Below are positions 31,274-44,300 of a DNA stretch of 64,000 nt, piece by piece. The notes beneath the pieces are model-generated. The model did not search any database. It had not been told where the DNA came from and saw only the letters and a list, made by a program, of their open reading frames with translations. Location of the stretch: the NCBI GenBank assembly GCA_947492745.1, contig CANLOE010000005.1, forward strand, positions 1 to 64,000, given 5' to 3'. Positions within the stretch are counted from its first letter, which is position 1. Every line of letters begins with the position of its first letter. Source of the stretch: an uncultured Cyclobacteriaceae bacterium (lineage in GTDB: Bacteria; Bacteroidota; Bacteroidia; Cytophagales; Cyclobacteriaceae). A program made the translations under genes and the position numbers.

Positions 31274-34200
31274 TTATTTGTTTTCAACATGTAATATCTT
31301 TTCCCTATCGGAACCGGAACCTTCTTTTGAAGCCATGAGACTATCATACTCCTCTTTAGAGCCTACAATTAGGTTTTTGAAAGTACGTTGACCGGTACCA
31401 GCGGGTATCAAGTGCCCGACGATTACATTTTCCTTCAGTCCTAACAAGTGGTCCGTTTTTCCTTTGATGGAAGCCTCACTCAACACTTTTGTGGTCTCTT
31501 GGAAGGAAGCTGCCGAAAGGAAACTTTCCGTTCTCAATGAGGCTTGGGTAATCCCTTGTAATGTCGGTCTGGAAACTGCTGGTTCCGCCTCTCGCACTTG
31601 AACCAGTTTCATATCCTTACGCTTCAAGCTGGAGTTTTCATCCCTGAGTTTCCTTGTAGAAATAATTTGCCCAGGTCTTAGTACTGAAGAGTCACCCGAA
31701 TCGATAACCACCTTTTTATCCAAGATAGTATCATTTTCTTCTCTGAATACAAACTTATCGACAATCTCCCCTGGTAGAAAACTGGTATCACCGGCATCGA
31801 GAATCTGTACTTTCTGCATCATTTGGCTTACAATGGCTTCAATGTGTTTATCATTGATCTTTACACCTTGTAGTCGGTATACTTCCTGAATTTCATTCAC
31901 TAGATATTCCTGAACAGCGGTAGGCCCACTAATAGAAAGGATATCCGCAGGGGTAATCGCACCATCGGATAATGGATAGCCTGCTTTCACAAAGTCATTA
32001 TCCTGCACAAGGATGTGTTTTGAAAGCGGTACCATATAGCGTTTTCTAACACCGTCTTTTGATTCAATAAAGATTTCTCGATTACCTCGTTTGATACCAC
32101 CGTAGGTAACCACTCCATCGATTTCACTGACTACAGCAGGGTTAGAAGGGTTTCTGGCTTCGAAAAGCTCGGTTACCCGAGGAAGACCCCCAGTAATATC
32201 TCTGGACTTGCCCATAGTTCTAGGAATCTTGACCAAAATCTGCCCTGCCTTGATCTTATCACCTTCTTGCACTGCCAAGTGAGCACCTACAGGGATGTTG
32301 TAAGATTTCTCCTCTTTTTTACCCGTAATAACGATAGCAGGGTTTTTCGTTTTATCCTTGGTTTCAGTAATTACTTTCTCACGGTGACCTGTTTGTTCAT
32401 CAGATTCCTCCTTATAAGTGATTCCTTCTATAATAGCATCGTAAGATACTTCTCCATCAAACTCGGAAAGAATTACAGCATTATAAGGATCCCAGAAACA
32501 AAGCTCATCACCCTTCTCTACTTTCTGTCCTTCTTTCACTTTCAAGAAAGCGCCATAAGGAACATGATTGGATATCAGTATTTGTTTTTTCTTTTCGTCT
32601 ACGACCTTTACTTCACCGGTCCTACCCATAATCACCTCTACACTCTCCCCTTCGGCATTCACTGTATTCAAGGTCCGTATACCTTCGAACTCAATCACAC
32701 CACTGAATTTTGCCTGGATAGTAGCCTCAACAGCGATGTTGGAAGCTGTACCACCAACATGGAAAGTCCTTAACGTCAACTGAGTGCCCGGTTCACCAAT
32801 AGATTGTGCAGCAATAACGCCTACAGCTTCACCCGTTTGGACCATTTTGCCTGTTGCCAGGTTACGACCGTAACATTTTCCACATCCACCGATTTTAGTC
32901 TCACAAGTCAACAACGACCTGATTTCCACCTCTTCAATACTGGTTTCGTCTACATGTTTGGCGATTTCTTCAGTGATTTCCTCGTTCGCCTTTATAATCA
33001 ATTCTTCTGTTATGGGGTCATATACATCATGCACTGACACTCGACCGAGTATACGTTCAGATAGAGGCTCTACAATATCCTCGTTGTCCTTCAGTGCTGT
33101 TACAGTCAGGCCTCTTAGCGTTCCACAATCGTCTTCTGTAACTACCAAGTCCTGCGCCACGTCTACTAATCTACGGGTAAGGTAACCAGCATCTGCCGTT
33201 TTCAATGCAGTATCCGCAAGACCCTTTCTAGCACCATGTGTCGAGATGAAGTACTCGATAACATCAAGTCCTTCTTTAAAGTTGGAAAGGATAGGGTTTT
33301 CGATAATAGCTCCCACAGAACCCGCAAGGTTCTTTTGTGGTTTTGCCATCAATCCACGCATACCTCCCAATTGTCTGATTTGCTCTCTGGAACCCCGCGC
33401 TCCGGAGTGCATCATCATATATATAGAATTAAATCCTTGTTCATCGGCTTCCAGCTGTTCCATTAGGGTATTGGTTAGCTGGGTATTGATTCTTGTCCAT
33501 ATATCGATTACCTGATTATAACGTTCGTTATCGGTAATCAGTCCCATTAGGTAGTTATTCCATACTCCATCGACTTCTTGCTTGGCCTGTGATACGAGGC
33601 TTTCTTTTTCAACAGGTATGGCCACATCGCCAAGTCCCATGGACAACCCGCCTTTATAAGCGGATTGAAAACCTAGCTCTTTTATATCATCCAAGAAATG
33701 TGCTGTTCTCGCCATACCACAGATCTTGAATACCATGGCGATAATTTTCTGAAGCTTTTTCTTGGTCAACAGTTCATCGACATATCCGACCTGTTCGGGT
33801 ACATGCTGATTGAAGATTACCCTTCCCGCAACTGTTTCCTTTAGCTTATAGTGGAGTTCATTTGTCTCTTCATCTCTGACATTGACCCTTACTTTAATAT
33901 GGGCATGTTTTGAAAGTTTACCTTCATTGATAGCTATGATTACCTCCTCAGGGTTATAAAACTCCATACCTTCTCCTTGGATAGGGTGGTCTTCGGTGCC
34001 CCTTCTGCCTTTTGTCACATAATAAAGGCCCAATACCATATCTTGTGAAGGTACTGCAATCGGTGCCCCATTGGCAGGGTTGAGTATGTTATGAGAAGAA
34101 AGCATCAAAATAGAAGCCTCCAAGATAGCCTCATGCCCCAGAGGAACATGGACCGCCATCTGGTCACCATCAAAATCCGCATTAAAAGCCGTACATACCA

Positions 34201-35596
34201 ATGGGTGTAACTGAATTGCTTTTCCTTCGATCAGTTTGGGTTGGAAAGCCTGTATCCCTAATCTGTGAAGTGTCGGAGCCCTGTTCAGCAGTACTGGATG
34301 CCCTTTTAGGACATTCTCCAAAATATCCCAAACGACAGGATCCTTTCTATCTACGATCTTCTTCGCTGATTTTACTGTCTTAACAATTCCCCTTTCAATC
34401 AGTTTTCTGATAATAAAAGGCTTGAACAGTTCTGCCGCCATAGATTTGGGCAGACCACACTCGTGAAGCTTCAATTCCGGACCGACTACAATTACCGAAC
34501 GTCCTGAATAATCTACACGCTTACCCAATAAATTTTGTCTGAATCGCCCTTGCTTACCTTTGAGCATATCACTCAAAGATTTTAATGCTCTATTGCCATC
34601 TGACCTTACGGCATTTACCTTCCTTGAATTATCGAAAAGTGAATCTACTGCTTCTTGCAACATCCTTTTTTCGTTTCTCAGGATAACCTCTGGCGCTTTG
34701 ATATCTATCAATCGCTTCAATCGATTATTTCTGATGATTACTCTACGATAGAGGTCGTTCAAATCGGAAGTAGCAAATCTACCCCCATCAAGAGGAACCA
34801 AAGGTCTCAGTTCAGGAGGAATAACAGGAACCATTCTGATGACCATCCATTCGGGACGGTTTTCTATACGGGTTCTGGCATCGCGAAATGCTTCTACAAC
34901 CTTCAATCTTTTCAGTGCTTCCGCTTTTCTCTGTTGGGAAGTATCCGTAGCTGCCTGATGTCTAAGGTCATAGGAGAGCGTGTCCAGTTCTATTCTGGAA
35001 AGCAACATCTCCAGTGCTTCTGCTCCCATTTTTGCAATAAATTTATTAGGGTCATCATCGTCCAGTAACTGATTCTCGCGAGGAAGCTTGTCCATGATAT
35101 CCAGATACTCATCCTCAGTGAGGAAATCCATCTGTGATAGACCATCCTCTTCTTTTGAACCGGGCTGAATGACCACGTACCTCTCATAATATATGATTTG
35201 GTCCAATTTTTTGGTCGGAAGTCCCAAAAGGTAACCGATTTTATTTGGCAGGGATTTAAAGTACCAGATATGAGCTACGGGTACTACCAGTTCAATATGT
35301 CCCATTCGTTCTCTTCTGACCTTCTTCTCCGTTACTTCAACACCACATCGATCACAAATAATCCCTTTGTACCTTATCCTTTTATATTTCCCACAATGAC
35401 ACTCCCAATCTTTGACAGGTCCGAAAATACGCTCACAGAACAGCCCGCCCATCTCCGGTTTGTACGTTCTGTAATTGATGGTTTCCGGTTGGGTAACTTC
35501 ACCATGTGAACTCTCCAGAATCGATTCCGGAGAGGCCAGACTGATCGTTACCTTTGAAAAGTCATTGTTGATTTTTTTGTTTTTTCTGAAAGACAT
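31274..35596 (-). CDS. rpoC: DNA-directed RNA polymerase beta' subunit
   Basis: Catalytic large subunit of RNA polymerase, 1440 residues. The N-terminal zinc ribbon reads [20 protein letters not shown]. The active-site magnesium loop NADFDGDQ is at 472-479 (Asp474, 476 and 478). The bridge-helix and trigger-loop regions, a second zinc site ([14 protein letters not shown]) and the conserved [18 protein letters not shown] are all present. The start at 35596 (MSFRKNKKI) is preferred over an ATG two codons earlier. It follows rpoB by 54 bases. Confidence 0.97.
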   Translation of the reverse strand: MSFRKNKKINNDFSKVTISLASPESILESSHGEVTQPETINYRTYKPEMGGLFCERIFGPVKDWECHCGKYKRIRYKGIICDRCGVEVTEKKVRRERMGHIELVVPVAHIWYFKSLPNKIGYLLGLPTKKLDQIIYYERYVVIQPGSKEEDGLSQMDFLTEDEYLDIMDKLPRENQLLDDDDPNKFIAKMGAEALEMLLSRIELDTLSYDLRHQAATDTSQQRKAEALKRLKVVEAFRDARTRIENRPEWMVIRMVPVIPPELRPLVPLDGGRFATSDLNDLYRRVIIRNNRLKRLIDIKAPEVILRNEKRMLQEAVDSLFDNSRKVNAVRSDGNRALKSLSDMLKGKQGRFRQNLLGKRVDYSGRSVIVVGPELKLHECGLPKSMAAELFKPFIIRKLIERGIVKTVKSAKKIVDRKDPVVWDILENVLKGHPVLLNRAPTLHRLGIQAFQPKLIEGKAIQLHPLVCTAFNADFDGDQMAVHVPLGHEAILEASILMLSSHNILNPANGAPIAVPSQDMVLGLYYVTKGRRGTEDHPIQGEGMEFYNPEEVIIAINEGKLSKHAHIKVRVNVRDEETNELHYKLKETVAGRVIFNQHVPEQVGYVDELLTKKKLQKIIAMVFKICGMARTAHFLDDIKELGFQSAYKGGLSMGLGDVAIPVEKESLVSQAKQEVDGVWNNYLMGLITDNERYNQVIDIWTRINTQLTNTLMEQLEADEQGFNSIYMMMHSGARGSREQIRQLGGMRGLMAKPQKNLAGSVGAIIENPILSNFKEGLDVIEYFISTHGARKGLADTALKTADAGYLTRRLVDVAQDLVVTEDDCGTLRGLTVTALKDNEDIVEPLSERILGRVSVHDVYDPITEELIIKANEEITEEIAKHVDETSIEEVEIRSLLTCETKIGGCGKCYGRNLATGKMVQTGEAVGVIAAQSIGEPGTQLTLRTFHVGGTASNIAVEATIQAKFSGVIEFEGIRTLNTVNAEGESVEVIMGRTGEVKVVDEKKKQILISNHVPYGAFLKVKEGQKVEKGDELCFWDPYNAVILSEFDGEVSYDAIIEGITYKEESDEQTGHREKVITETKDKTKNPAIVITGKKEEKSYNIPVGAHLAVQEGDKIKAGQILVKIPRTMGKSRDITGGLPRVTELFEARNPSNPAVVSEIDGVVTYGGIKRGNREIFIESKDGVRKRYMVPLSKHILVQDNDFVKAGYPLSDGAITPADILSISGPTAVQEYLVNEIQEVYRLQGVKINDKHIEAIVSQMMQKVQILDAGDTSFLPGEIVDKFVFREENDTILDKKVVIDSGDSSVLRPGQIISTRKLRDENSSLKRKDMKLVQVREAEPAVSRPTLQGITQASLRTESFLSAASFQETTKVLSEASIKGKTDHLLGLKENVIVGHLIPAGTGQRTFKNLIVGSKEEYDSLMASKEGSGSDREKILHVENK

Positions 35597-35650
35597 ATGC
35601 AAATGTTTTCTATATACTAAAATGGGCCTAGGCCTACTATTTTAAAATCA

Positions 35651-38600
35651 TTAATCCATTGTAATCTCTAGTGCCAGACCTCTCAGTTCATGTACGAGTA
35701 CATTAAATGATTCTGGTATATTGGGTTTGTTCATGTTCTCTCCCTTTACAATGGACTCGTAGGCTTTGGCCCTACCGATGACATCATCCGACTTGATCGT
35801 CAATATCTCCTGAAGAATGTTCGAGGCTCCGAAGGCTTCTAGGGCCCATACCTCCATCTCTCCGAAACGTTGACCACCGAACTGGGCTTTACCACCCAGT
35901 GGTTGTTGTGTAATCAAAGAGTATGGTCCGATAGACCTTGCGTGCATTTTATCATCCACTAAGTGACCCAATTTGAGCATATAGGCAATACCTACGGTGA
36001 CCGGTTGGTCAAAACGCTGACCGGTCAGACCGTCAAAGAGATAGGAACGCCCATAGGTAGGTAAATCTGCTTTGCTCAACTCGCCGGCAACGTCTTCCAT
36101 AGAGGCACCATCAAAAATAGGTGTTGCATAGCGTTTCCCTAATTTTAGACCGGCCCAGCCCAAGACAGTTTCGTATATCTGTCCCAAGTTCATCCGTGAA
36201 GGTACACCAAGTGGGTTGAGAACAATATCCATGGGGGACCCATCCTCTAAAAATGGCATATCTTCTGCACGAACTATTTTTGCGACGACTCCTTTATTAC
36301 CATGGCGGCCCGCCATTTTATCACCTACTTTCAGCTTTCGCTTCTTGGCGATATAGACTTTTGCCAGTTGGACGATACCCGCAGGCAGCTCATCTCCTAC
36401 CTCTAGTGTAAATCGGTCTTTTTTGAACTCCCCGGCAATCTCGTTCCGTTTGATATTGAAGTTTTTTACCAAACGAACAATGAGACCGTTCAGTTTATCA
36501 TCGTCGGTCCAGTTGTCCAATATGACATCAGAGATGAGGTTTACTTCCTCCGGCACATTATAAGTACTCTCATCTCGATAGATGTTCTTATCCGGAAATA
36601 AATTTCCTCCAATATTGGCAGCATTGAATTTCACTCCTTTGGAAATCAACTCATCTCCAAACTTATGCGTTACGCCTTGGCTCACTTTACCATCCAGTAG
36701 ATTGGTTAGTTTGGAAATCATTTCGGAGCGTACCGATAATAGCTCTTTACTATATTTGCTTTTTAGGCTTTCTACTTCTTTCCTAGCTTTGGCTCTCAGT
36801 TCTTTGTCCTTTTTAGGTCGAGAGAATAACTTGGTATCGATGACTACACCGCGAAGTGATGGAGAGGCCTTCAAAGAGGCATCTTTTACATCACCTGCTT
36901 TGTCTCCAAATATGGCGCGGAGTAATTTTTCTTCCGGTGTAGGGTCTGTTTCTCCTTTAGGCGTAATCTTACCGATGAGGATATCTCCTTCCTTGATTTC
37001 GGCACCTACTCTAATGATTCCGTTCTCATCTAGATTTTTAACGGCATCTTCGCTAACATTGGGGATTTCAGAAGTCAGTTCCTCTTCACCACGCTTGGTA
37101 TCCCTTACTTCCAGCTCATATTCGTCGATATGGATAGAGGTAAACACATCATCCCTTACCACACGTTCTGAAATAACAATAGCATCCTCAAAGTTGTATC
37201 CTTGCCAAGGCATGTAGGCCACGCGTAAGTTTCTACCTAAGGCGAGTTCTCCTTTTTCCGTAGCATATCCTTCGCATAGGGGTTGTCCTTTTATAATCTT
37301 ATCTCCTTTGTATACAATGGGCTTTAGATTGATACAGGTATCTTGATTGGTCCTTCTAAATTTGACCAAGTTGTACCTTTTGCTTTCATGATCAAAGCTC
37401 ACCGAACGGTCATCATCACTAAGGTCGTATTTGATGACAATGGTTTTGGCGTCAACAAACTCTACTGTTCCATCTTCTTCAGCCAATATCAACGCTCTTG
37501 AATCCAGAGCTACTCTTTTTTCCAGACCTGTACCGACGATAGGCGCTTCCGGTTTCAATAGTGGAACTGCCTGCCGCTGCATGTTGGAACCCATCAGTGC
37601 ACGGTTGGCATCGTCATGTTCCAGAAACGGTATCAGAGAAGCTGCCACAGAAACAATTTGATTAGGGGCAATGTCCATGTACCTGAGTTCCGTAGGTCCT
37701 ACTACAGGAAAATCACCTTCAAAACGAGCTTTCACCTTATCGTTAATAAAACTTCCATCATCGCTTAGCGGTGCATTGGCCTGAGCAATGTTATGTGTAT
37801 CTTCTTCCTCTGCCGTTAAGTAAACAACATCACTGGACATGTTCACTTTACCTTCATCAACATCTCGATATGGGGTTTCTATAAAACCCATATTATTTAC
37901 TTTCGCATGCACACAAAGTGATGAAATAAGTCCGATGTTAGGCCCCTCGGGAGTTTCAATCGTACAAAGTCGTCCATAATGCGTATAGTGTACATCACGT
38001 ACTTCGAAACCCGCCCGCTCACGGGATAGACCTCCAGGCCCTAAAGCCGACATCCTACGTTTGTGGGTAATCTCAGCAAGTGGATTGGTCTGATCCATGA
38101 ACTGAGATAGTTGATTCGTACCAAAGAAGGAGTTGATTACCGAAGAGAGTGTCCTGGCATTGATGAGATCCACAGGTTTGAAGTCCTCATTGTCTCTAAC
38201 GTTCATCCGCTCTTTGATAGTCCTGGCCATCCTCGCCAAACCCACACCAAACTGCGTGTACAACTGTTCTCCTACTGTTCTTACCCGTCTATTACTCAAG
38301 TGATCGATATCATCTACTACCGCTTTTGAATTGATCAACCCGATCAGGTACTTTACAATAAGTATAATATCCTCAGTAGTCAATACGCGTTGGTCAGAAT
38401 CCAAGTCCAGTCCCAATTTCTTATTGATTCGATATCTCCCTACCTCACCCAAGTCATATCGTTTGTCACTGAAAAACAGGCTCTGTATAATATCTCTAGC
38501 CGTTTGTTCATCAGGAGCTTCCGTGTTACGGAGTTGTCTATATATCTGTTCAACTGCTTCCTTCTCTGAATTCGAGTTATCTTTGGATAGCGTGTTGAAA

Positions 38601-39523
38601 ATAATGGTATAATCTGTAACGTTGACATCATCTCTGTGTAGAATAATGGACTTTGAACCGGAATCAACGATAGTTTCTATATCCTCTTCTGTAAGGAGGT
38701 GATCACGTTCCAACATCACTTCGTTCCTATCGATGGATACTACTTCTCCTGTATCTTCATCCACAAAATCTTCTGTCCAAGTCTTGAGTACCCTAGCCGC
38801 CAATCTCCTGCCTTCTACTTTTTTGAGTACATCTTTCTTTGCTTCGATTTCTTCGGACAGGCCAAAGAGATCGAGAATATGCTTATCAGTACCATAACCA
38901 ATAGCCCTCAACAATGTGGTTACAGGAAATTTTTTCTTTCTATCGATGTAAGCATACATGACATTGTTTACATCTGTAGCGAACTCAATCCATGATCCCT
39001 TGAATGGGATGATTCTTGCAGAATAGAGTTGTGTTCCGTTGGTATGTTTACTTTGCGCAAAGAACACACCTGGGGAACGATGGAGCTGAGATACAATAAC
39101 CCTTTCGGCTCCATTGATGACAAAAGACCCCTTTTCCGTCATGTAAGGGATATTTCCAAGAAATACTTCTTGTTCTATTGTTTCAAAATCTTCATTGTCC
39201 TCATCATTACAGGTCAATTTCAGTTTTGCTTTCAGCGGTACGGAATAGGTAAGCCCTCTATCGATACATTCATCCACGGAATATTTGGGGGGATCGACCA
39301 AGTAATCGATGAATTCAAGAACAAAATTTTCCCTGGAGTCGGTAATGGGGAAATTCTCAGAGAATACTTTAAATAGCCCTTCTTGCTCTCTTTTCTCTGC
39401 GGGGGTCTCCAATTGGAAAAAATCCTTGAAAGACTGCAACTGTATATCCAAAAAATCAGGGTAATCAATCACGGATTTAATGGACGAAAAGTTAATTCTT
39501 GAGGATTGTATGTTATTAGCCAA
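35651..39523 (-). CDS. rpoB: DNA-directed RNA polymerase beta subunit
   Basis: Second-largest catalytic subunit, 1290 residues. The rifampicin-pocket region is [39 protein letters not shown] and looks drug-sensitive, with the Asp, His and Ser positions intact. C-terminal [19 protein letters not shown] and [21 protein letters not shown] are standard. It lies 178 bases after rplL; an attenuator-like hairpin lies in that gap. Confidence 0.97.
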   Translation of the reverse strand: MANNIQSSRINFSSIKSVIDYPDFLDIQLQSFKDFFQLETPAEKREQEGLFKVFSENFPITDSRENFVLEFIDYLVDPPKYSVDECIDRGLTYSVPLKAKLKLTCNDEDNEDFETIEQEVFLGNIPYMTEKGSFVINGAERVIVSQLHRSPGVFFAQSKHTNGTQLYSARIIPFKGSWIEFATDVNNVMYAYIDRKKKFPVTTLLRAIGYGTDKHILDLFGLSEEIEAKKDVLKKVEGRRLAARVLKTWTEDFVDEDTGEVVSIDRNEVMLERDHLLTEEDIETIVDSGSKSIILHRDDVNVTDYTIIFNTLSKDNSNSEKEAVEQIYRQLRNTEAPDEQTARDIIQSLFFSDKRYDLGEVGRYRINKKLGLDLDSDQRVLTTEDIILIVKYLIGLINSKAVVDDIDHLSNRRVRTVGEQLYTQFGVGLARMARTIKERMNVRDNEDFKPVDLINARTLSSVINSFFGTNQLSQFMDQTNPLAEITHKRRMSALGPGGLSRERAGFEVRDVHYTHYGRLCTIETPEGPNIGLISSLCVHAKVNNMGFIETPYRDVDEGKVNMSSDVVYLTAEEEDTHNIAQANAPLSDDGSFINDKVKARFEGDFPVVGPTELRYMDIAPNQIVSVAASLIPFLEHDDANRALMGSNMQRQAVPLLKPEAPIVGTGLEKRVALDSRALILAEEDGTVEFVDAKTIVIKYDLSDDDRSVSFDHESKRYNLVKFRRTNQDTCINLKPIVYKGDKIIKGQPLCEGYATEKGELALGRNLRVAYMPWQGYNFEDAIVISERVVRDDVFTSIHIDEYELEVRDTKRGEEELTSEIPNVSEDAVKNLDENGIIRVGAEIKEGDILIGKITPKGETDPTPEEKLLRAIFGDKAGDVKDASLKASPSLRGVVIDTKLFSRPKKDKELRAKARKEVESLKSKYSKELLSVRSEMISKLTNLLDGKVSQGVTHKFGDELISKGVKFNAANIGGNLFPDKNIYRDESTYNVPEEVNLISDVILDNWTDDDKLNGLIVRLVKNFNIKRNEIAGEFKKDRFTLEVGDELPAGIVQLAKVYIAKKRKLKVGDKMAGRHGNKGVVAKIVRAEDMPFLEDGSPMDIVLNPLGVPSRMNLGQIYETVLGWAGLKLGKRYATPIFDGASMEDVAGELSKADLPTYGRSYLFDGLTGQRFDQPVTVGIAYMLKLGHLVDDKMHARSIGPYSLITQQPLGGKAQFGGQRFGEMEVWALEAFGASNILQEILTIKSDDVIGRAKAYESIVKGENMNKPNIPESFNVLVHELRGLALEITMD

Positions 39524-39636
39524 GGCTTTAAACGTTTAATTAAGAAATGAGTACTTTTTTGTCAGGTTACTACGTTATAATATACAAATAATAACTTAAC
39601 AGAAGTTTTGTTTGCGCAAAAAATCCACAAACAGGA

Positions 39637-39663
39637 AAAGACCCCAACTTTCGTTAGGGTCTA
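39637..39663 (-). terminator. rplL-rpoB attenuator-like hairpin
   Basis: The arms agacccc-aac and gtt-agggtct enclose tttc, with one mismatch. On the minus strand only four Ts follow. The short run suggests partial termination, similar in position to the E. coli rplL-rpoB attenuator that lowers polymerase expression relative to L7/L12. Confidence 0.6.
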
Positions 39664-39701
39664 ATCTTAGAATTAGACATCAACAATATGATATCAATAT
39701 C

Positions 39702-40082
39702 TTATTTCAACTCAACTTCGGCCCCAGCTTCTTCAAGCTGCTTCTTAAGGGCATCAGCTTCGTCTTTGGCAATACCTTCTTTGACTGCTTTAGGAGCGCT
39801 ATCAACTAGTTCTTTAGCTTCTTTCAATCCTAGACCTGTAAGTTCTTTTACAAGTTTAACGATTGCCAGTTTAGCACCACCTGGAGCTTTCAGGATAACA
39901 TCGAATTCTGTTTTCTCAGCTTCTCCACCGCCGTCAGCACCACCAGCACCAGGAGCAGCCATGGCTACAGCTGCAGCTGCGGGTTCGATACCGTGCTCTT
40001 CTTTAAGGATTTCAGCTAACTCATTAACTTCTTTCACAGTCAAGTTTACCAACTGATCAGCGAATGCTTTCAAATCTGCCAT
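39702..40082 (-). CDS. rplL: 50S ribosomal protein L7/L12
   Basis: Stalk protein present in several copies per ribosome, recruiting GTPase factors. The 126 residues have an N-terminal dimerisation helix pair ([19 protein letters not shown]), an Ala/Gly-rich hinge (about 38-55) and the C-terminal domain with [21 protein letters not shown]. It lies 37 bases after rplJ. Confidence 0.98.
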   Translation of the reverse strand: MADLKAFADQLVNLTVKEVNELAEILKEEHGIEPAAAAVAMAAPGAGGADGGGEAEKTEFDVILKAPGGAKLAIVKLVKELTGLGLKEAKELVDSAPKAVKEGIAKDEADALKKQLEEAGAEVELK

Positions 40083-40119
40083 TATTGTGTAATTTAATAA
40101 ATTGTTTTTGTTTTAAATC

Positions 40120-40656
40120 TTAATTTTCTCTTTCGGATAGTGCCTTCACTAATCCTGCCAATGTGTTCTTACCACTTTGCAGTGCAGAAACAACATTTTT
40201 AGCAGGAGATTGAAGTAGACCGATAACTTCTCCGATGAGCTCATTTTTAGATTTGAGGTCATGAAGTACGCTAAGGTTCTCTTCACCTATAAAAAGATCG
40301 GTATCGATGGAAGCTGCCTTTAATATAGGTTTTTCACTAGCCTGCTTTTTTCTATATTCTTTAATTACCTTGGCGGGCATATTGCCTATTTCCTCAGAAA
40401 AAAGAATACCTGAAAATCCTTTTAGTACTGCTTTCTCTTCAAATTCCGAAAAGTCAGCATCCAAATTATCCAATGCCTTCTGAATCAATGTATTTTTAGC
40501 AACAAAGTACTCTACACCTTTTTCAAAACACAGTCTCCTCAAAGCATTTACTTCGGTTACAGTCAGTCCAGATGCGTCTGTAATGTAAAAATTAGCATTG
40601 GCTTTAAACTTGTCTGTCAGTTCTCCTATTATGCTTGCTTTTTCTTCTCTAGTCAT
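40120..40656 (-). CDS. rplJ: 50S ribosomal protein L10
   Basis: Anchors the L7/L12 stalk on 23S rRNA. The 178 residues contain FKANANFYITDASGLTVTEVNALRRLC, VAKNTLIQKAL and a helical C-terminal part that binds L12 dimers. It lies 5 bases after rplA. In other bacteria L10-L12 represses this operon; I see no specific leader here. Confidence 0.97.
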   Translation of the reverse strand: MTREEKASIIGELTDKFKANANFYITDASGLTVTEVNALRRLCFEKGVEYFVAKNTLIQKALDNLDADFSEFEEKAVLKGFSGILFSEEIGNMPAKVIKEYRKKQASEKPILKAASIDTDLFIGEENLSVLHDLKSKNELIGEVIGLLQSPAKNVVSALQSGKNTLAGLVKALSEREN

Positions 40657-40661
40657 GATGA

Positions 40662-41360
40662 TTATAATCCTGAGATTGAACTTGTGTCTACACTAATTCC
40701 GGGACTCATTGTACTGGAGATATTAATACTCTTAAAATAAGTTCCCTTGGAAGAAGCAGGTTTCAACTTAGAAATGGTAGTAATCACTTCAAGCGCATTT
40801 TCCTTAAGCTTTTCCGCAGAAAATGATGCTTTTCCGATACTTGCATGAATGATTCCAAATTTATCTACTTTGAAATCTATCTTACCTGATTTAACTTCCT
40901 TCACGGCCTTGGCAACATCCAATGTAACCGTACCTGATTTAGGGTTGGGCATTAGACCTCGTGGCCCCAATACTCTACCCAGTCGACCAACTTTGGCCAT
41001 AACAGTAGGCATGGTGATGATTACATCAATATCAGTCCATCCTCCTTCTATCTTTTTGATATAATCGTCCAGTCCCGCAAAATCAGCTCCGGCATCGATT
41101 GCTTCTTGCTCTTTATCAGGGGTACATAGTACCAGAACTTTAACTTCCTTACCCGTACCGTGGGGCAGGGTTACTACACCTCGTACCATTTGGTCTGCTT
41201 TCCTCGGGTCAACACCTAAGCGTACATCGATATCTATAGAAGCATCGAATTTTGTAAAAGTAATATCTCTCACTAAATCAGAAGCCTCTTCGATAGAGTA
41301 CTCTTTCTCAGGGTTATATTTTTCTAGAACCTTTTTCTGGTTTTTAGTTAATTTTCCCAT
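40662..41360 (-). CDS. rplA: 50S ribosomal protein L1
   Basis: Mobile L1-stalk protein that helps release deacylated tRNA. The 232 residues begin [19 protein letters not shown] and contain the signature [21 protein letters not shown]. The C-terminal [18 protein letters not shown] is standard. It lies 10 bases after rplK. Confidence 0.98.
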   Translation of the reverse strand: MGKLTKNQKKVLEKYNPEKEYSIEEASDLVRDITFTKFDASIDIDVRLGVDPRKADQMVRGVVTLPHGTGKEVKVLVLCTPDKEQEAIDAGADFAGLDDYIKKIEGGWTDIDVIITMPTVMAKVGRLGRVLGPRGLMPNPKSGTVTLDVAKAVKEVKSGKIDFKVDKFGIIHASIGKASFSAEKLKENALEVITTISKLKPASSKGTYFKSINISSTMSPGISVDTSSISGL

Positions 41361-41370
41361 GTTGTTATAA

Positions 41371-41814
41371 TTAATTTTCCCAAGGAGCGTCTCCTGATAC
41401 TTTTATACCCATGCTTCTTGCCGTACCAGCTACCATTTTCATGGCAGACTCTACTTTCATAGCGTTCAGATCGGGCATTTTTGTTTCCGCTATTTCTTTA
41501 ACCTGATCCCAAGAGATAGAACCTACCTTATTTCGATTGGGTTCTTGCGATCCCTTTTTCTTCTTGGCTGCCTCAAGTATCAGTACTGGAGCGGGAGGTG
41601 TCTTAACGACGAATTCAAAAGACTTATCAGAAAATATGGTCACCAATACGGGTAAAACCTGTCCTTGTTTGTCTTGAGTCCTCGCATTAAATTGCTTACA
41701 AAACTCCATGATGTTAAGCCCTTTACTACCCAGAGCAGGGCCTACAGGTGGAGAAGGATTGGCTGAGCCACCCTTTATCTGCAATTTCAAATATCCACTT
41801 ATTTCCTTAGCCAT
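41371..41814 (-). CDS. rplK: 50S ribosomal protein L11
   Basis: GTPase-centre protein involved in factor binding and the stringent response. The 147 residues contain [34 protein letters not shown] and the C-terminal [11 protein letters not shown]. It lies 4 bases after nusG. Confidence 0.98.
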   Translation of the reverse strand: MAKEISGYLKLQIKGGSANPSPPVGPALGSKGLNIMEFCKQFNARTQDKQGQVLPVLVTIFSDKSFEFVVKTPPAPVLILEAAKKKKGSQEPNRNKVGSISWDQVKEIAETKMPDLNAMKVESAMKMVAGTARSMGIKVSGDAPWEN

Positions 41815-41818
41815 TATA

Positions 41819-42376
41819 CTAATCTATTTTTTCGACTTGCATATAATTCAATTCGACCGGAGTATTCCGACCGAAAATCTTAACCATTACGTTGAGTTTC
41901 TTACGCTCTTCGAATACTTCTTCAACAGTTCCCGTAAAACCGCTGAACGGACCGTCCATCACCTTTATGGATTCTCCTACAATGTAGGGAGTATCGAGTT
42001 TTTCCTCGAACTCATCCGTCTCATCTACTTTTCCTAATATCCTGTTAATTTCGGACTGTCGTAATGGAACGGGAATCTTTGAAGATCCACTACTATTATT
42101 TCCGAGGAAGCCAATTACACCTGGGATACTGGTAATGATATGATTTGCCTCTCCGTGAGAAAGATCGGCTGAGATAAGGACATATCCCGGGAAAAAGTTT
42201 CTTTCCCGTACTCTCTTTTTCCCATTCCGCATTTCATATACCTTTTCGGAAGGTATCAATACTTGAGGGATATAATCTTCTAATTTTTCGCGCTCAACTT
42301 CTGTTTCGAGGTATGTCTTGACTTTCTTTTCTTGACCACTGACTACCCTGACTACATACCATTTTAAATCACTCAT
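41819..42376 (-). CDS. nusG: Transcription antitermination factor NusG
   Basis: Couples RNA polymerase to the leading ribosome through S10 and affects pausing and Rho. The 185-residue protein has the NGN domain ([27 protein letters not shown]) and a C-terminal KOW domain ([32 protein letters not shown]). It follows secE by 13 bases in the conserved secE-nusG-rplKAJL order. Confidence 0.97.
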   Translation of the reverse strand: MSDLKWYVVRVVSGQEKKVKTYLETEVEREKLEDYIPQVLIPSEKVYEMRNGKKRVRERNFFPGYVLISADLSHGEANHIITSIPGVIGFLGNNSSGSSKIPVPLRQSEINRILGKVDETDEFEEKLDTPYIVGESIKVMDGPFSGFTGTVEEVFEERKKLNVMVKIFGRNTPVELNYMQVEKID

Positions 42377-42389
42377 CGATTTTGTCTAT

Positions 42390-42584
42390 TTAAAATGCTT
42401 TATACAAGAAATCCATCGCATTATCGAATGCATAGTCAATGGCCCCTATCATAAAAGCGAAAATCACTGAAGCGATCAGAACCAAGATGGAGCTGCTCTG
42501 CAACTCACTGTACTTAGGCCAAGATACTTTGTTTTTCATTTCGTCTACAGACTCTTCTATGAATGTCTTTAACTTTAATAACAT
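42390..42584 (-). CDS. secE: Protein translocase subunit SecE
   Basis: A 64-residue single-span SecE. An amphipathic helix with the NKVSWPKYSELQSSS motif precedes one transmembrane helix (about 32-54, ILVLIASVIFAFMIGAIDYAF). It clamps SecY in the membrane. It lies just downstream of tRNA-Trp and just upstream of nusG. Confidence 0.95.
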   Translation of the reverse strand: MLLKLKTFIEESVDEMKNKVSWPKYSELQSSSILVLIASVIFAFMIGAIDYAFDNAMDFLYKAF

Positions 42585-42605
42585 CGTTATCGCGTTTTAC
42601 GTTAG

Positions 42606-42678
42606 CACGGGTGGAGAGACTCGAACTCCCAGCCAATGGTTTTGGAGACCACTACTCTACCAATTGAGCTACACCCGT
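42606..42678 (-). tRNA. tRNA-Trp (CCA)
   Basis: A 73-nt cloverleaf read from 42678 leftward. The acceptor stem acgggtg pairs with cacccgt. The D-arm is agctcaattggtagagt, the anticodon loop is CTCCAAA with anticodon CCA, and the T-arm is gggagttcgagtctctc. No CCA end is encoded. It lies 21 bases before secE and probably shares its transcript. Confidence 0.97.
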
Positions 42679-42747
42679 AAAATATTCTTTAAGCTCAGTA
42701 ATGTACTTAAAACGAATTAAAACCTTTTTATTAATAATTGCTAAGTG

Positions 42748-42778
42748 CAAATCTAACCGCAAAATGCAATTGATTAAA
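42748..42778 (-). promoter_or_regulatory. Promoter for tRNA-Trp-secE-nusG-rplKAJL
   Basis: On the minus strand TAGATTTG (42748-42755) fits the -7 box. Nineteen bases further out the -33 position is TTTA (one base from TTTG). It lies between the tuf terminator and tRNA-Trp, where a new promoter is expected. Confidence 0.55.
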
Positions 42779-42817
42779 CAAAATGGTTTGCAAAGATACA
42801 AAATGAGTTTAGAAAAT

Positions 42818-42852
42818 AAAAGCGTTTCCGAATATCAGAAACGCTTTTTTTA
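42818..42852 (-). terminator. tuf terminator
   Basis: 11-base arms (aaaagcgtttc and gaaacgctttt) with a nine-base loop and A/T-rich runs on both sides. It ends the tRNA-Tyr-Gly-Thr-tuf transcript 16 bases after tuf. Confidence 0.85.
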
Positions 42853-42867
42853 TATTTCTCTTATATC

Positions 42868-44055
42868 TTAGTCAAGGATTTCAGTAACCTGCCCTGAACC
42901 AACAGTTCTACCACCCTCACGGATAGCGAATCTCAACCCTTTTTCCATGGCTACGGCATTGATTAAATTTACTTCAATCGATACATTATCACCGGGCATA
43001 ACCATCTCCACATTTTCAGGAAGCATGATTTCTCCTGTAACATCTGTTGTTCTCAAGTAAAACTGAGGACGATATTTGTTAAAGAAAGGAGTGTGACGTC
43101 CACCTTCTTCTTTTGACAATACATAAACTTCAGCTTTGAATTTCAGGTGAGGGGTTACGGAACCAGGCTTACAGATAACCATTCCTCTTTTGATATCGGT
43201 CTTTTCAATACCTCTAAGGAGCAATCCTACATTGTCACCAGCTTCTCCTCTGTCCAAAATCTTCCTGAACATCTCTACACCTGTAACAGTAGATTTCAAA
43301 TTTTCTGCTCCCATACCTAAGATATCAACAGCATCACCAGAGTTAATTACACCTCTCTCAATTCTACCTGTTGCTACTGTACCTCTACCTGTAATAGAGA
43401 AGACATCCTCAACGGGCATCAAGAAGTCAAGATCTACTAAACGCTCGGGAAGGGGGATATAGTTATCTACAGCATCCATCAATTCTTCTACTTTGGCTAC
43501 CCACTCAGCTTCACCGTTCAAAGCACCTAGAGCCGAGCCTTGGATAACAGGGATATCATCACCAGGGAAATCATAAGCAGAAAGTAGCTCTCTGATTTCC
43601 ATCTCTACCAATTCCAACAATTCAGGATCATCGACCAAATCCACTTTATTCATAAAAACAACCAAGGCAGGTACTCCTACCTGACGGGAGAGAAGGATAT
43701 GCTCTCTTGTTTGTGGCATAGGACCATCTGTAGCGGCAACAACGATGATAGCACCGTCCATTTGTGCTGCTCCAGTAACCATATTCTTTACATAATCCGC
43801 GTGACCAGGACAGTCAACGTGAGCGTAGTGACGGTTATCTGTTGCATACTCAACATGTGAAGTGTTGATTGTAATACCCCTTTCTTTTTCTTCAGGTGCG
43901 TTATCAATAGATGAGAAGTCCCTGTTTTCAGCAAGCCCCTTATCAGCAAGTACCTTAGATATAGCAGCAGTTAATGTTGTTTTACCATGGTCAACATGAC
44001 CAATTGTACCAATATTAACGTGGGGTTTTGAACGGTCAAAAGTTTCTTTAGCCAT
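42868..44055 (-). CDS. tuf: Elongation factor Tu
   Basis: GTPase that brings aminoacyl-tRNA to the ribosome. The 395 residues have the G1 loop GHVDHGKT (19-26), the [12 protein letters not shown] switch I segment, [16 protein letters not shown] and SALGALNG. Domains II and III are complete, ending [15 protein letters not shown]. Only one tuf copy is in the window. It follows three tRNA genes. Confidence 0.98.
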   Translation of the reverse strand: MAKETFDRSKPHVNIGTIGHVDHGKTTLTAAISKVLADKGLAENRDFSSIDNAPEEKERGITINTSHVEYATDNRHYAHVDCPGHADYVKNMVTGAAQMDGAIIVVAATDGPMPQTREHILLSRQVGVPALVVFMNKVDLVDDPELLELVEMEIRELLSAYDFPGDDIPVIQGSALGALNGEAEWVAKVEELMDAVDNYIPLPERLVDLDFLMPVEDVFSITGRGTVATGRIERGVINSGDAVDILGMGAENLKSTVTGVEMFRKILDRGEAGDNVGLLLRGIEKTDIKRGMVICKPGSVTPHLKFKAEVYVLSKEEGGRHTPFFNKYRPQFYLRTTDVTGEIMLPENVEMVMPGDNVSIEVNLINAVAMEKGLRFAIREGGRTVGSGQVTEILD

Positions 44056-44158
44056 ATTTGAAAATCCCTGGTTTAATTAAATTAATTTACGTTTAGATTA
44101 TTATGTTTTTAATATTAAAAGCCATCCCAATATACTTTAGGACAGCTTTAATTTCTTG

Positions 44159-44230
44159 AGCCAATGACGGGATTTGAACCCGTGACCTCTTCCTTACCAA
44201 GGAAGCACTCTACCCCTGAGCTACATCGGC
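44159..44230 (-). tRNA. tRNA-Thr (GGT)
   Basis: A 72-nt cloverleaf read from 44230 leftward. The acceptor gccgatg pairs with cattggc with one wobble. The anticodon loop is TTGGTAA with anticodon GGT, and the T-arm is cgggttcaaatcccg. It lies about 100 bases before tuf. Confidence 0.96.
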
Positions 44231-44300
44231 CTTCATTTCAAAGGCAGTTAAGCTATACAATTGACTTTGTCCGCCATGCAAAACCCTAGAGTTTAATATG

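Noticed and set aside
36582-37217. 211-codon plus-strand frame inside rpoB
   Set aside because: Antisense to rpoB; composition follows the rpoB codons and no motif is visible.
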